64,000 nucleotides of DNA from Gammaproteobacteria bacterium (GTDB lineage: Bacteria > Pseudomonadota > Gammaproteobacteria > Pseudomonadales > Pseudohongiellaceae), in the NCBI GenBank assembly GCA_018401885.1, contig JAGYKB010000002.1:1-64000 (forward strand), in the 5' to 3' direction. The position numbers and the translations under genes were made by a program. This document shows positions 7,998 through 18,180 of this stretch, one piece after another (within the stretch, counting starts at the first letter, position 1; each line of letters begins with the position of its first letter). The notes beneath the pieces were generated by a model that was given only the letters and a program-made list of their open reading frames with translations, was not told where the DNA came from and made no database searches.

Positions 7998-10900
7998 CTA
8001 CTGGATCTGCCATAAGACTCGAGCGTAGAGTCGACGACCTCGGCCATCAAATACAATCGTGTCGTAGTTGAGCGATCCGACTTCTCGGTAGGGGATGTCT
8101 GCATTAAACATGTCTAGAACCCCTAAAGTGAAGTTTGTTGTGCCTACCCGGCCTCCCCAGTCCTTCGAATAACGGTATTGGAAATCCCACGTGTTGTAGC
8201 TGTCGATCTTCTCATCGAGCATGCTGCGTGTGAAATCAGAGCCGTTATCAAAGGCTGTTTGGTAGGCTAAGTCTCGGTAGGAACCGATATGCCGATTAAT
8301 CAGGCTAACCCCGTGCGCATCTCGTTGCCATGCTAGCGTCAAGGTACCCTTGTTGTCAGGCAAAGAGCGAACGATATTGCCGTCACCCGTGGTGCCTGCC
8401 GCATCAAACACGTAGGTGTCGAGCAGACCTCTTTCTAGCCCAGGTACGTTGTCGAGACGGTACTGACGTACGTGGGTGTAGTTGAGGCGAGCACTAAAGA
8501 GGCCCCAATCGTTCGACCAGCTGTAGCTGCCTGAGAGGTCAACCCCGTCTGCCGTGATGTCGCCGGCGTTGATCGCGCGCAATGTCGTGGTAATCAGGTC
8601 CCCGGTTGTTACACCAAACGCCCTTTGGATCCCGTTGACGTAGTAGGCACGAGGATCGACTACGCAGTTGAGACGTTCCTTAGAGTCTCGGCCAAATTCC
8701 GCCTCGATTGCCGAGGGGCTACATGCCTGATACGGGGTGGGATAGGGTGAATCTGCCGGAATCGAGTCATTTAAAATGTAGTTCGACTCATCTTGCGAGG
8801 CGGCGATGAAGGCGTCAATTTCGGGCTGAATCGCGCGGATTGGAGGCTCAGGCAGAACGCGATCGCTCACCTCGAATCGCCAGAAATCGGCGCCAACAGT
8901 CAGGCCTTCCAGCGCACCAGAGGGAGTCCACTGAAATCCGAGGCTGTAGGTGTCTGCATACTCATTGCCGACATAAGGCGCTGGTCCACCTAGTGTATAG
9001 GTCGATTCGGCCTCCGCGTTCGCGTCGATCGGTGGGAGCAGTCCTGCACGCACCGCCTGATTTGAGATCGGGTCTCGGAATGTGTAGGAAGAAGACTGCA
9101 GACCTGTCTCAACAATCGCGATGTTTGGTGCTCTGAACGATTGAGAGAACGAACCGCGGACTAAAATGTCCTCAGTTGGACGCCAGCTCATCGCTATCTT
9201 CGGTGAAAGCTCGCTACCGATTTGTCCGCCGTAGTCTTCAAAACGCAATGCAACTTGTGTTTCCACGTTTTCAATAAACGGCAGCGATAGCTCCATAAAG
9301 GCCGCTTTCGTTGTGCGAGTATTATTGTAGTTGAACGCGCACATGGCACACTCAAAGTTATTACTCACGCGATGGAACTCGTTTGGCACGCCGTTCTCAT
9401 CGTAACCCAATATACGATTCTGGAGGCCTGGATAGTGGAGTTCCGACGCCTCTTCTTTCGTGTTTCTCTCACGATACTGGCCGCCCAAAGCAAACTGCGC
9501 AGTACCGCCTTTCATCTCGAACAGCTCGCCCGAGACCACTGCATCGAAGACCGCGAGCTTGTTGCGCTTATCAACGCGATCAACTGTCACGTTCATCCAA
9601 TCCATGAGCTCACGACTGTTTGCGAGATTCGGATCAGACAGCTGGCTTAAGTAAGGGTTGTAGAACATACAACCGCCCTGGCCTTGGTTGTTACTGGTCA
9701 GTGCGTAGGACAGATTTTCGCGCGTAGTGAACACGAAACCCGGGAAAAACGTTTGGACGAGACCAGGGGAGTAGAAGTCCCAAGCTTGGGGAACCGCGCC
9801 GCCGAAGGGCCCTGGTTGACCGGCAAAGTCAAAGTCTGGGATGCCGTTTGGTGTGCAGTTCGGACCACCCAATCCATTGGCTGCAAGCTCTGCGCGGTCG
9901 CGGTTGAAGGTTTTATACTGCTGCTCTAGCGAAGAGCCACCCCACGAGTAGCTAACGTCGAAGCTCATCGCTCGGTTGAATGCTTCAAATTCTCCCTTCA
10001 ATCCGGCTTGTACACTCACCGTGCTTGTTTCGGTGATGTTGTTTGCAGCGCCAGTTCGGTCGATACCATCACGTAACCCCTGATACATGGCTACGTTGGG
10101 GCCTCCGTTGCTTGCAGCAAGAGGCATATTGGGCATATCAGCCAGCGTAGGGCGAGTGAGTCCCGCGGCTGGCGCAAAGAATCCGAGCTCGAGTGTCTGA
10201 CCGATAGCATTGAACCCGAACGCCGGATTTCGTGTATAGGCGTTAGGGGGCGCTAAAAAGACGGTTGGTCCTCGAGACTGATTGTATCCGTCATCTGCTC
10301 GAGTCGTTTTAGAATCGGAGTGACTAAAGAACGAGTAGAACTCGGTAGTGTCATTGAACTGATGATTGAATGAGCCAGCGAAGGCGTTTCGTTCAGTGGC
10401 GTTTGACACGTAATTCCACTCTGACGTGTCTGCGCGGCAAGTGCCGGCCTTTTCGCCACGTTCCTCTCGGAGCCTGCCGATCTGCGGAGTGCTGCCGTTT
10501 GATAGCGTGGTCGTGTAGCAGCCTGGATCGGTGTAAATATAGTTAGCAGGATTGCCGCCCTCTGCGAGATTTTGTGTGTAGATCTCGGTGTTGAGCCACT
10601 GGGCCGCATTGAAATTCGCGCCAAATGCAGGGGCGTTAATTAATGTTCCTGCGTCGGAGACTGTGCCGAGGAATTCAGAATAGGGCCCGTAGAAATTCGC
10701 GTCCTTTACTGCGACAGGGTCTCTTTCAAAGCGTTCTGCAGAGAGCACTAAGTGAGTCGCGCCGTCGTTGAACGACGTGCCCCAGATGCCGCTTACCGTG
10801 GCATCGTACGCGCCGCTCGCCTGCTCGACGCCTTGCAGGTCGCCGTAGATTTCGAGACCTTCGAAATCATTACGCATGATGATGTTGACTACACCCGCAA

Positions 10901-11378
10901 CCGCGTCTGCGCCGTAGAGTGCTGAGCCGCCATCGGTCAATACTTCGACACGGTCGGTCATCACGAGCGGAATGGAGTTCAGGTCGACAAATTCACCACC
11001 GCTCTGCGTCGTCGCAGCAGCTGGGACCATTCGCTTACCATTGATCAGCGTGAGTGTGGAGTTCTCGCCGAGGTTACGGAGGTTGACGTTTGCGGTGCCT
11101 TCAACTTGGCCGTTGTCCGAGCCGGGATTGGTGATCGAGCCGGAGTTCACTTCTAAGTTTTTAATGACGTCCCAAATTACCGCAGCGCCCTGCGCTTCGA
11201 TACTGGAGCGATCAATCACTTGAACCGGCGAAGGCGCGTCGAGGGGAGAGCCGCGAAAATACGAACCTGTGACTACGACTTCTTCTACTGGGTTGTCTTG
11301 TGCTACTACGGGTAAGGATAATCCTGCCATCACGGCAAGAGTAATCGCCCTGCGTGAGCTGGGGATGAGATTGCGCAT
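7998..11378 (-). CDS. TonB-dependent outer-membrane receptor (paralogue 1)
   Basis: This is a 1126-aa receptor. ATG 11378 is preferred over the in-frame ATG at 11393 because AGGGAGA sits just upstream of it. A signal peptide ends near VVAQ. The plug follows (EEVVVTGSYFRG, SPVQVID, LRNLGENSTLTLINGKR, ALYGADAVAGVVNII), then a long 22-strand type barrel with ARFEDYG-like and SFRAPNI strands. It is a close paralogue of the next gene upstream (11690-15052): plug and late barrel are nearly identical, while the mid-barrel loops differ. Unusually, the last residue is Q (LWQIQ), not the aromatic residue typical of outer-membrane barrels. Substrate unknown; nearby peptidases make peptides or peptide-linked compounds plausible. 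Confidence 0.93.
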   Translation of the reverse strand: MRNLIPSSRRAITLAVMAGLSLPVVAQDNPVEEVVVTGSYFRGSPLDAPSPVQVIDRSSIEAQGAAVIWDVIKNLEVNSGSITNPGSDNGQVEGTANVNLRNLGENSTLTLINGKRMVPAAATTQSGGEFVDLNSIPLVMTDRVEVLTDGGSALYGADAVAGVVNIIMRNDFEGLEIYGDLQGVEQASGAYDATVSGIWGTSFNDGATHLVLSAERFERDPVAVKDANFYGPYSEFLGTVSDAGTLINAPAFGANFNAAQWLNTEIYTQNLAEGGNPANYIYTDPGCYTTTLSNGSTPQIGRLREERGEKAGTCRADTSEWNYVSNATERNAFAGSFNHQFNDTTEFYSFFSHSDSKTTRADDGYNQSRGPTVFLAPPNAYTRNPAFGFNAIGQTLELGFFAPAAGLTRPTLADMPNMPLAASNGGPNVAMYQGLRDGIDRTGAANNITETSTVSVQAGLKGEFEAFNRAMSFDVSYSWGGSSLEQQYKTFNRDRAELAANGLGGPNCTPNGIPDFDFAGQPGPFGGAVPQAWDFYSPGLVQTFFPGFVFTTRENLSYALTSNNQGQGGCMFYNPYLSQLSDPNLANSRELMDWMNVTVDRVDKRNKLAVFDAVVSGELFEMKGGTAQFALGGQYRERNTKEEASELHYPGLQNRILGYDENGVPNEFHRVSNNFECAMCAFNYNNTRTTKAAFMELSLPFIENVETQVALRFEDYGGQIGSELSPKIAMSWRPTEDILVRGSFSQSFRAPNIAIVETGLQSSSYTFRDPISNQAVRAGLLPPIDANAEAESTYTLGGPAPYVGNEYADTYSLGFQWTPSGALEGLTVGADFWRFEVSDRVLPEPPIRAIQPEIDAFIAASQDESNYILNDSIPADSPYPTPYQACSPSAIEAEFGRDSKERLNCVVDPRAYYVNGIQRAFGVTTGDLITTTLRAINAGDITADGVDLSGSYSWSNDWGLFSARLNYTHVRQYRLDNVPGLERGLLDTYVFDAAGTTGDGNIVRSLPDNKGTLTLAWQRDAHGVSLINRHIGSYRDLAYQTAFDNGSDFTRSMLDEKIDSYNTWDFQYRYSKDWGGRVGTTNFTLGVLDMFNADIPYREVGSLNYDTIVFDGRGRRLYARVLWQIQ

Positions 11379-11610
11379 GCTTTTCTCCCTCATAGAGATG
11401 AGTATTGAGTTTTCTTATTATTGTAAGCATCTGCGTTCTAGCTGACGTTGACTGCATTCACATGGCTAACTGCGACTACATGCCTACTGCACAAAGTATA
11501 GAGAGTTGCTGATTAGAATTACAACAGTAAAATTGTGACAACGCATTCGAAATGTTTCGATACACGATTAGCTGGCTGCTCGGATTAGATGCCCTGGAAA
11601 TTCAGTCAAT
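11379..11610. other. Spacer between the two TonB receptor genes
   Basis: This stretch should hold the minus-strand promoter and leader of the first receptor. It is AT-rich towards 11400-11540. I see the ribosome-binding AGGGAGA next to the start, but no riboswitch fold and no operator that I can name. A plus-strand open frame at 11552-11761 runs through the terminator and is not credible. Confidence 0.4.
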
Positions 11611-11646
11611 AAAAAAGCGGCGAGGATTTCTCCTCGCCGCTTTTAT
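11611..11646 (-). terminator. Rho-independent terminator after the second TonB receptor gene
   Basis: A GC-rich stem (AAGCGGCGAGGA with TCCTCGCCGCTT, loop TTTC) is flanked by A6 on the left and TTTTATTTT on the right, so it can end transcription in either direction. It lies about 45 bp past the receptor stop at 11690. It implies that the two paralogous receptors are mainly transcribed separately. Confidence 0.85.
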
Positions 11647-11689
11647 TTTCAGCCCAGTAGCTGGGCTAGGATGGCTCGATGCCTGGCGC

Positions 11690-14600
11690 TTAGAAAGACC
11701 AGAGCGCGCGGGCGTACCAACGCTGCCCACGACCTTCGAACACAGTCGCATCGTAGTTTAATGCGCTCAGCTCACGGTATGGCAGAGTCTTGTTCAAGGC
11801 ATCGAGCAAGCCTACTGTAAAGGTAGTGCTGCCATAGCGTGAATTATCCCACGCCTTGTTGTAGGTGTACTGCACATCCCACGTGTTATAGCTGCCTATT
11901 TCACGTGACAGTAGCGGACGAGTGAAGTCATTAGCGACTGTCAAAGCTCCTTCATACCCCAGGTCGCGGTAAGAACCGATGTGACGGTTAATCAGGGTTA
12001 TACCTTGATTACCATTACGCCAGTTAAACGTGAGCGTGCCTTTGTTGTCCGGCATAGAGCGCACGAGGTTGCCGTCGCCCGTTGTGCCAGACGCGTCGTA
12101 TACACCGGTGTCTAGCAATCCATTGATCATGCCAGGCACGCCGTCGAACACATACTGGCGAACGTGAGTGTAAGTCATGTTCGCGCTGAACATGCCCAGA
12201 TCGTTGCTCCATGAGTAACCCGCCTTGAGGTCGATACCATCGGCAGTGATCTCTCCGGCGTTAATCGCACGAAGCGTCGTCGTTACGAGATCGCCGAACT
12301 CGTTGCCCACTGGGCGCTGAATGTTAGGCACGATATAAGCCGTTGGCGAAACAACGCAGTTCAATCGTTCTGCAGAATCGCGGCCAAACTCGGCTTCGAT
12401 TGCAGAGGGCGAACAAGGCACGTTTACGACAGGCGAGTCGAGTGAAATCGAATCGTTGAGTACGTAGTTGCTCTCATCCTTCGACGCCGCGATGAATGCT
12501 TCGATCTCTGGCTGAAGCGCATTGATCGGAGGCTCAGGCAATACACGGTCGCTTACCTCGAAGCGCCAGGCATCTGCACCGATGCTCAAGCCTTCGAGGG
12601 CTCCGCCAGGTGTCCAGAGGAAACCTAAGCTGTAAGTATCCGCATACTCGTTGCCCACGTCAGGAGCAGGTCCACCGAGTGTGTAAGTTGACTCACGCTC
12701 GCCATTTTCTATCGTTGGCGGTAATAAGCCTGCACGAACCTTTTGGTTCGAGATTGGGTCTTGGAAGGAGACCGAAGACGACTGCAGACCTGTTTCTACG
12801 ATGGCGATGTTAGGTGCACGGAACGACTGCGAGAATGAACCACGAACGAGGAGTTCTTCAAACGGACGCCAGCTCATGGCGATCTTTGGTGAAAGCTCGC
12901 TGCCGATTTGGCCCCCATAGTCTTCGAAACGAAGCGCTATTTGAGTCTCAACGTTGTTGATGAACGGCAGTGAGAGTTCCATGAACGCCGCAGAGGTTGT
13001 GCGTGAATTGTTATAATTAAACGCACACATCGCACACTCATAGTTGTTGCTTACGCGATGAAACTCATTTGGTACGCCGTTTTCGTCGTAACCCAAGATG
13101 CGGTTCTGCAGGCCTGGGAAATGTAACTCGTTCGCGATCTCTTTCGTGTTGCGGTCACGATACTGGCCGCCCACCGCGAATTGCGCTGTGCCGCCTTTCA
13201 TCTCAAATAGTTCGCCAGAGACTACCGCGTCGAATACCGCAAGCTTGTTACGCTTATCGACTCGGCGAACGTCTTCGAGTATGTAGTCCATCAATGCCGG
13301 GTCATTAGCGACGTTCGGATTGCTGAGCGAGCTCAGGAAAGGGTTGTAGAACTGACAACCGCCCTGACCTTGGTTGTTACTGGTTAGGCCGAGAGAGATG
13401 CTTTCACGCGTTGTGAAGACGAACGCGGGGAAGAATGTCTGTGAGAATGCCGCGGCATCTGACGCCCAAAGATTCGGAAGGAAGCCAAAAGCACCCGGTG
13501 CGCCTGCGAAGTCGAAATCTGATCGACCATTAGGCGTACAGTTTTCGCCGCCGAGGCCCAGAGCAGCTAGCTCAGTGCGCTCGCGGTTGAACGTACGATA
13601 GTTTTCCTCCATTGACGATTCGCTCCACGAATAGCCAATGTCATAGCTTATGGGGCGATCGAATGCGTCAAATTCGCCGCGAAGGCCAACTTGAACCGCC
13701 GAGCTAGACGTTTCTGTGATGTTGCCATCTCCGCCCTGGCGAATGATGCCATTACGAACCTGCGACCAAGCTGCTACGTTAGGCCCGCCATTTGCCGCTG
13801 CCAGAGGATGATTGGGCATATCGGCTGCGGTAGGAGGAGTTAGTCCAGCCGCTGCAGCGAACGCGCCCAGTTCAAGGTAGGCACCGACTGGATTGCCGCC
13901 GTGTGCACCTGGCTGTGGTAAGAAAATAGTTGGTCCGCGCGATTCGTTGTAACCATCGTCGCCTCGGTGAATAGTCGATTCTGAATGTTGGAAGAATGAG
14001 TAGAATTCAGTGCTGTCGCTGAAAGTGTGCTCAAACGTTCCGGCATAGCTGTTGCGAACAGTTTCCTGTGCAGCAATGGCCCAGTGGGAAACATCGTCTG
14101 CGCAAGATCCGCCAGCTTGGCCTTTATCATACCGTCGTGCGCCCGGCTCGATTAGGGCACCGCCTTTAGCGCCGAAAGTTGTGTAGCAACCAGGGTCTGT
14201 CCAAACTGGCGCGAAAGTTCCGCCTTGGGCCGCATTGCGCGCCATGATGTCTAGATTTAGCCATTCCATTGGCGTCGGAGCACCGATCGCAGCGCTCGCG
14301 AAGAAGCCGCCGACAGCGCTTACTGTTCCGTTAAAATCTTGTAGGTCAGAGAAAGCATTTGTTTCGCGAACCGTGACCGGGTCACGCTCGAAACGCTCTG
14401 CTGACAGAACGAGGTTGGTAGCACCGTCGTCGCTTGCCCAGCCCCAAATCGCGCTAACAGTCGCGTCGTATTTCTCATCGGCTTTCTGTACGCCTTGTAT
14501 GTCGCCGTAGAGTTCAAAGCCTTCGAAATCGTTACGCATGATGATGTTTACCACACCCGCTACCGCGTCGGCGCCGTAGAGTGCAGAACCACCGTCGGTC

Positions 14601-15052
14601 AGGATTTCGACGCGGTCAGTCATCACGAGTGGAATAGAGTTTAGGTCGACGAATTCACCACCGCTACGGGTAGTAACAGCCGCCGGAACCATGCGCTTAC
14701 CGTTAATCAGTGTGAGCGTTGAGTTCTCGCCGAGGTTACGGAGGTTGACGTTTGCCGAGCCGCTGACCTGAGTGTTGTCGCCAGAGCCTGGATTCGAAAT
14801 CGAACCAGAGTTCACTTCAAGATTCTTAATGACGTCCCAAATAACCGCAGCGCCCTGAGCTTCGATGCTCGAACGGTCTACGACTTGGACAGGTGATGGA
14901 GCGTCTAGTGGGGAACCACGAAGGAATGAGCCGGTAACTACGACTTCTTCGATGGCATTGTCTTGAGCTGAAGCTGATAAAGCGGTAACTGATAAGCCAG
15001 AAATTACGGCGAGCGTTATCGCCCGGCGTGAGCTGGGGAAGGTTCTGCGCAT
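11690..15052 (-). CDS. TonB-dependent outer-membrane receptor (paralogue 2)
   Basis: This 1120-aa receptor begins MRRTFPSSRRAITLAV, with a signal peptide ending near SASAQ. Plug landmarks are EEVVVTGSFLRG, SPVQVVD, NLRNLGENSTL and YGADAVAG. The barrel ends in the expected aromatic residue (ALWSF). It is the tandem paralogue of 7998-11378. Long identical blocks in plug and late barrel alternate with divergent extracellular-loop regions, for example the segments following FERDPV. Tandem duplication followed by loop diversification is the simplest reading. The receptors lie upstream of a peptidase and a deacylase on the same strand. Confidence 0.93.
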   Translation of the reverse strand: MRRTFPSSRRAITLAVISGLSVTALSASAQDNAIEEVVVTGSFLRGSPLDAPSPVQVVDRSSIEAQGAAVIWDVIKNLEVNSGSISNPGSGDNTQVSGSANVNLRNLGENSTLTLINGKRMVPAAVTTRSGGEFVDLNSIPLVMTDRVEILTDGGSALYGADAVAGVVNIIMRNDFEGFELYGDIQGVQKADEKYDATVSAIWGWASDDGATNLVLSAERFERDPVTVRETNAFSDLQDFNGTVSAVGGFFASAAIGAPTPMEWLNLDIMARNAAQGGTFAPVWTDPGCYTTFGAKGGALIEPGARRYDKGQAGGSCADDVSHWAIAAQETVRNSYAGTFEHTFSDSTEFYSFFQHSESTIHRGDDGYNESRGPTIFLPQPGAHGGNPVGAYLELGAFAAAAGLTPPTAADMPNHPLAAANGGPNVAAWSQVRNGIIRQGGDGNITETSSSAVQVGLRGEFDAFDRPISYDIGYSWSESSMEENYRTFNRERTELAALGLGGENCTPNGRSDFDFAGAPGAFGFLPNLWASDAAAFSQTFFPAFVFTTRESISLGLTSNNQGQGGCQFYNPFLSSLSNPNVANDPALMDYILEDVRRVDKRNKLAVFDAVVSGELFEMKGGTAQFAVGGQYRDRNTKEIANELHFPGLQNRILGYDENGVPNEFHRVSNNYECAMCAFNYNNSRTTSAAFMELSLPFINNVETQIALRFEDYGGQIGSELSPKIAMSWRPFEELLVRGSFSQSFRAPNIAIVETGLQSSSVSFQDPISNQKVRAGLLPPTIENGERESTYTLGGPAPDVGNEYADTYSLGFLWTPGGALEGLSIGADAWRFEVSDRVLPEPPINALQPEIEAFIAASKDESNYVLNDSISLDSPVVNVPCSPSAIEAEFGRDSAERLNCVVSPTAYIVPNIQRPVGNEFGDLVTTTLRAINAGEITADGIDLKAGYSWSNDLGMFSANMTYTHVRQYVFDGVPGMINGLLDTGVYDASGTTGDGNLVRSMPDNKGTLTFNWRNGNQGITLINRHIGSYRDLGYEGALTVANDFTRPLLSREIGSYNTWDVQYTYNKAWDNSRYGSTTFTVGLLDALNKTLPYRELSALNYDATVFEGRGQRWYARALWSF

Positions 15053-15248
15053 ATGTCTACTCCCTTACTTTTGTAAGTAATTAGTGTTTGATTTGAATCA
15101 GCGGACTGCGTCTTTAGGTAATGCAGAAAGAGTACGACAGAACCTCTTTCAAAAATAAAAACCCGCACATTTGCGCTGAACCCATTGACTATACAGGCAT
15201 TAGAATCGCCTATGCAATTAGTTTAAGTGGCTTTGTCGTAAGGAAAAA

Positions 15249-15572
15249 TCAGCGAAGAACGCGCTTAAGCTGCTCGCGATGAAAGCGTGAGGTGTCTTCG
15301 ATGTCGCGGACATAGCGACATACTCTGCGTGGTACGTTGGAGCCAACGGGAGTTTCGCGCCGACAGACGATGCGTTCTTCGGGCTCGACAGAGGCATTGT
15401 ATTGCGCCACCTCGGCGTCAGTGGGCAGTGTGCGGATGTAGCCCGCGGGGTTTGTGGTACAGGCGCTGAAAAGAAGAATGCCAGCGGAAAAGGCAATGTT
15501 TAGCCCGTGAAAACGCAGTATAGAAAAGCTCGACAGGCGTTCCGAGGGAGACATAAAAGAATGAATTTTCAT
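15249..15572 (-). CDS. Small lipoprotein of unknown function
   Basis: The 107-aa product starts at ATG 15572 behind AGGAAAA. A basic N terminus and hydrophobic stretch lead to the lipobox FSAC (about residues 35-38), so the mature protein would be a 70-aa lipoprotein. It contains the segment ERIVCRRETPVGSNVPRRVC, with two cysteines that could form a disulfide; similar short C-R-x-E...G-S-x(2)-P-x-R-x-C proteins are common hypotheticals in proteobacteria. It starts 56 bp after the stop of 15628-16722 and may be co-transcribed with it. Confidence 0.7.
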   Translation of the reverse strand: MKIHSFMSPSERLSSFSILRFHGLNIAFSAGILLFSACTTNPAGYIRTLPTDAEVAQYNASVEPEERIVCRRETPVGSNVPRRVCRYVRDIEDTSRFHREQLKRVLR

Positions 15573-15627
15573 GGTTTTCCTCGTGTACTCTCTATTATCT
15601 CTATCGAGTGTAAGTTGCTGCCGTGCT

Positions 15628-16722
15628 TCAATAACCCATTAGCGCGTCGATTATTCGTTGTGTCACCCCAGGAAACCGGGCTGCCCAGTGCTGCGATACG
15701 CTAGTTTCGCCTGACTTGGTTTCGCTGGCGAGAATCTCGGGGTCGGTCTCGAAAGAAGCACGAGGAAGGAGTTCGGGCGCGCGCGGCACCTTATGAAATG
15801 CTGCGAGCCTGTCAGCTTCTGCGTAGTTCGCCCTCGCGCCGTTCTCGTTATCAATCAGCCTCTCCCAGTCGCCTCGGTAAAGCGCCAGAGCTGCGTTGAG
15901 TTGTTGCAGTCGCGCAGCTTCATAAGCGGTGGTGTCTTGCGCGCCAGCTTGCACGCGCTCCGCCTGAATCGAGGCGCGTGAGATTGTCTCTATTCTGTCG
16001 AGTAGCGACAGTCCAATCGAATGGCTCGCCGCTTTCGCTTCTCTGCGTGATAGCGACCAGCCGCTAATAAACTCGCTGCCGTTGGTTTTATATTGGTAGT
16101 TGGTGAGCCCCTGTCGCTCGTTTAAGCGGCTCTCGATGAACTGTAGTAGGAGGCCGTCGTAAAGCCAAGGCAACAGAGCAGGGTGCTGCGCACCCAGCGT
16201 TGCTTCTATATAGCTGAGAGTCTGCCAGTTGGTGCGCATTGCTGCACTGAGATGCCGCGGCGGCATGGGGTTGTTGGGATGCGCAGCGGCCTCGAGATAG
16301 AGGCCGCGCATATTTTTGGCGATGGCAAGCTGCGCATCGAGAGTCGTCGACTCGATTCGCTCCAAAAGCCAGTAATAATAGCCAAGACTTGTATCGAGCT
16401 GAGGCCAGAGACCAGCGCGCATTTGTGCCCACATGAGCTGCTCGATGGGCGCGAGTTGCTCGGTCGAATAGAGGCCTTCGTTTATTTTGAAAAGCTGTAT
16501 TGCTTGGTCGAGGTTGGTTTGCGCAAGGGATAGGTCACCGTCTTCGAGTGCCGCTTGGCCAGCAAGTAAGAGCTCCTGTGCGCGCGCTTCATTAAAATGA
16601 TTTGGGGCTTCTGCCAATAACGCGGCAGGAGAGAGTGCCGTGCACGCGAGTAGCAACCAGCAAGCACCACGGTTTCGGTGGGGAGCTCTTGACTCTGATT
16701 GGCGTCTGCTCGGTGTTTGCAT
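15628..16722 (-). CDS. Secreted helical (TPR-like) protein of unknown function
   Basis: This is a 364-aa protein behind a GAGGAG-type site. Its N terminus is basic and followed by a hydrophobic stretch ending ALLAEA, so it is probably exported. The rest is helix-rich with repeats resembling tetratricopeptide units near the start (AQELLLAGQAALEDGDLSLAQ, then LDQAIQLF). I do not recognise a specific family. Its only neighbours are the small lipoprotein downstream and the serine hydrolase upstream on the same strand; no function is proposed. Confidence 0.65.
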   Translation of the reverse strand: MQTPSRRQSESRAPHRNRGACWLLLACTALSPAALLAEAPNHFNEARAQELLLAGQAALEDGDLSLAQTNLDQAIQLFKINEGLYSTEQLAPIEQLMWAQMRAGLWPQLDTSLGYYYWLLERIESTTLDAQLAIAKNMRGLYLEAAAHPNNPMPPRHLSAAMRTNWQTLSYIEATLGAQHPALLPWLYDGLLLQFIESRLNERQGLTNYQYKTNGSEFISGWSLSRREAKAASHSIGLSLLDRIETISRASIQAERVQAGAQDTTAYEAARLQQLNAALALYRGDWERLIDNENGARANYAEADRLAAFHKVPRAPELLPRASFETDPEILASETKSGETSVSQHWAARFPGVTQRIIDALMGY

Positions 16723-16848
16723 AGCGCTCTCTCTACTCCTCTTATCGCTCCGACAGAGACCCGCTAGAGCCCCTGAGCTATCCCCAAATCACTGCTTCCT
16801 CTTAATGGCTTTGTGTCCGTGAGTGGCGAGCACCGATTAAGTGGGCTG

Positions 16849-18180
16849 CTAATCAAGCAGGCTTTCATAAATAATCTCGGCAGCGATGCCGCGCATGTCG
16901 GCAGCGCCCGGACGGGTTTCGCCCTGTGCTTGGATCATCCCCAGCCAGAACATGTCCTCAACCGGATCAACCCAAAACCAAGTGCCCGCAGCACCGCCCC
17001 AATAGTAGGTGCCGGGGCTGTTTGGCGAATTCGCTTTTTCAGGGTCAGTGATTACAGCAAAGTCCACGCCGAAGCCCTGTCCTGCCTGCCCCTCGCTTGT
17101 CAGACTGCCGCGCAGGTTGAGTCCATCGCGAAGGCTATTGGTGCGCATAATCCGAATGCTTTCAGGCGTCAGTAAGCGAGTACCCTCAAGTTCGCCTTCA
17201 TTCACTAATAGCTGCAGGAAGCGAGCATAGTCATGGGTCGATGACACGAGACCGCCACCGCCGGATTCGAGTCGAGCAGGGTCAAGATAGCTGGGCCGAT
17301 CGGTGCGATGGGGTCGCTGAACGAGCCGGTTACGCTCGCTGTCCCAATTGTGAACTTCGGCGAAACGGCCAACGTCTTCGGCTTTGACGAAGAATCTCGT
17401 ATCGTTCATGCCAAGCGGCGCGAAAATTTCCTCTTCGAGGAATTCACCGAAGCGTTTGCCGGACAGGCGCTGCACAATATAGCCCTGAATATCGACCGAA
17501 ATAGAGTACGACCAGCGCTCGCCAGGCTCAAAGAGAAGCGGTATATCGGCAACCTTCGTGATCAATTCGTCGAGGTCGGTTGAGGCAAGCACTCGTGTAT
17601 CGCGGAATTTTGCATTAACGGGGTCATTACCACTGAGTCCATAGCCGTAGCCAGCTGAGTGATTGAGCAACTCGCGCATCGTCGGCTCGCGGCTCGGTGA
17701 GACAAGCTCCATATTGCCGTTGTCATCATAGCTGGTCATGATTTTAAGGCCAGCGAGCTCCGGCACATGTAGACTTACGGGGTCGTCGAATTTCCACAAA
17801 CCTCGTTCGTAGAGCATCATCAGAGCAACGCCTGTAACGGGTTTGGTCATGGAGTAGATGCGGAAGAGCGAGTCCATAGTCATGGGTGCTTGATCGTCGA
17901 CTCGCGCCAGGCCTGCGCTTTCGAATGTCGCTACCTCGCCGTTGCGCGCGAGTAACCAGACCATGCCGGCGACGTCTTGATCGGCAACGACTTTTGCCAT
18001 CGCTGCGTCTAATGCCGCGATGCCCTCTTCGCTGAAGCCGGCTGCCTTTGCACCTGCTTCAGTTGTTGGCCAAGTCTCGGCGCCGTGAGAGGCGATGCTG
18101 CTGATCGCGAGCGCGAGGCCAGCGAGCGCGCAGGTGAGTGAGCGGAACGTTAACGCGGTAGATCTTGCTAGGCTGATCAT
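16849..18180 (-). CDS. Serine hydrolase, class C beta-lactamase fold (PBP-like esterase)
   Basis: This is a 443-aa exported enzyme with a signal peptide ending near SHGAE. The nucleophile motif SMTK is at S110-K113, inside FRIYSMTKPVTG. A tyrosine motif (WSYSIS) matches the second catalytic element, and GGGG(L)VSSTHDYARF is typical of this family. The C-terminal GGAAGTWFWVDP is also usual. Members act as esterases, D-aminopeptidases or transpeptidase-like hydrolases; true beta-lactamase activity is uncommon in these stand-alone environmental members. No regulator lies beside it. Confidence 0.87.
   Translation of the reverse strand: MISLARSTALTFRSLTCALAGLALAISSIASHGAETWPTTEAGAKAAGFSEEGIAALDAAMAKVVADQDVAGMVWLLARNGEVATFESAGLARVDDQAPMTMDSLFRIYSMTKPVTGVALMMLYERGLWKFDDPVSLHVPELAGLKIMTSYDDNGNMELVSPSREPTMRELLNHSAGYGYGLSGNDPVNAKFRDTRVLASTDLDELITKVADIPLLFEPGERWSYSISVDIQGYIVQRLSGKRFGEFLEEEIFAPLGMNDTRFFVKAEDVGRFAEVHNWDSERNRLVQRPHRTDRPSYLDPARLESGGGGLVSSTHDYARFLQLLVNEGELEGTRLLTPESIRIMRTNSLRDGLNLRGSLTSEGQAGQGFGVDFAVITDPEKANSPNSPGTYYWGGAAGTWFWVDPVEDMFWLGMIQAQGETRPGAADMRGIAAEIIYESLLD

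Noticed and set aside
11552-11761. 69-codon plus-strand frame between the TonB receptors
   Set aside because: It runs through the terminator hairpin and into the antisense of the receptor's 3' end; no ribosome-binding site.
16849-18180. Calling the serine hydrolase a beta-lactamase resistance gene
   Set aside because: It has the fold and the SMTK motif, but the second and third motifs fit the esterase/peptidase group, and no resistance context is present.
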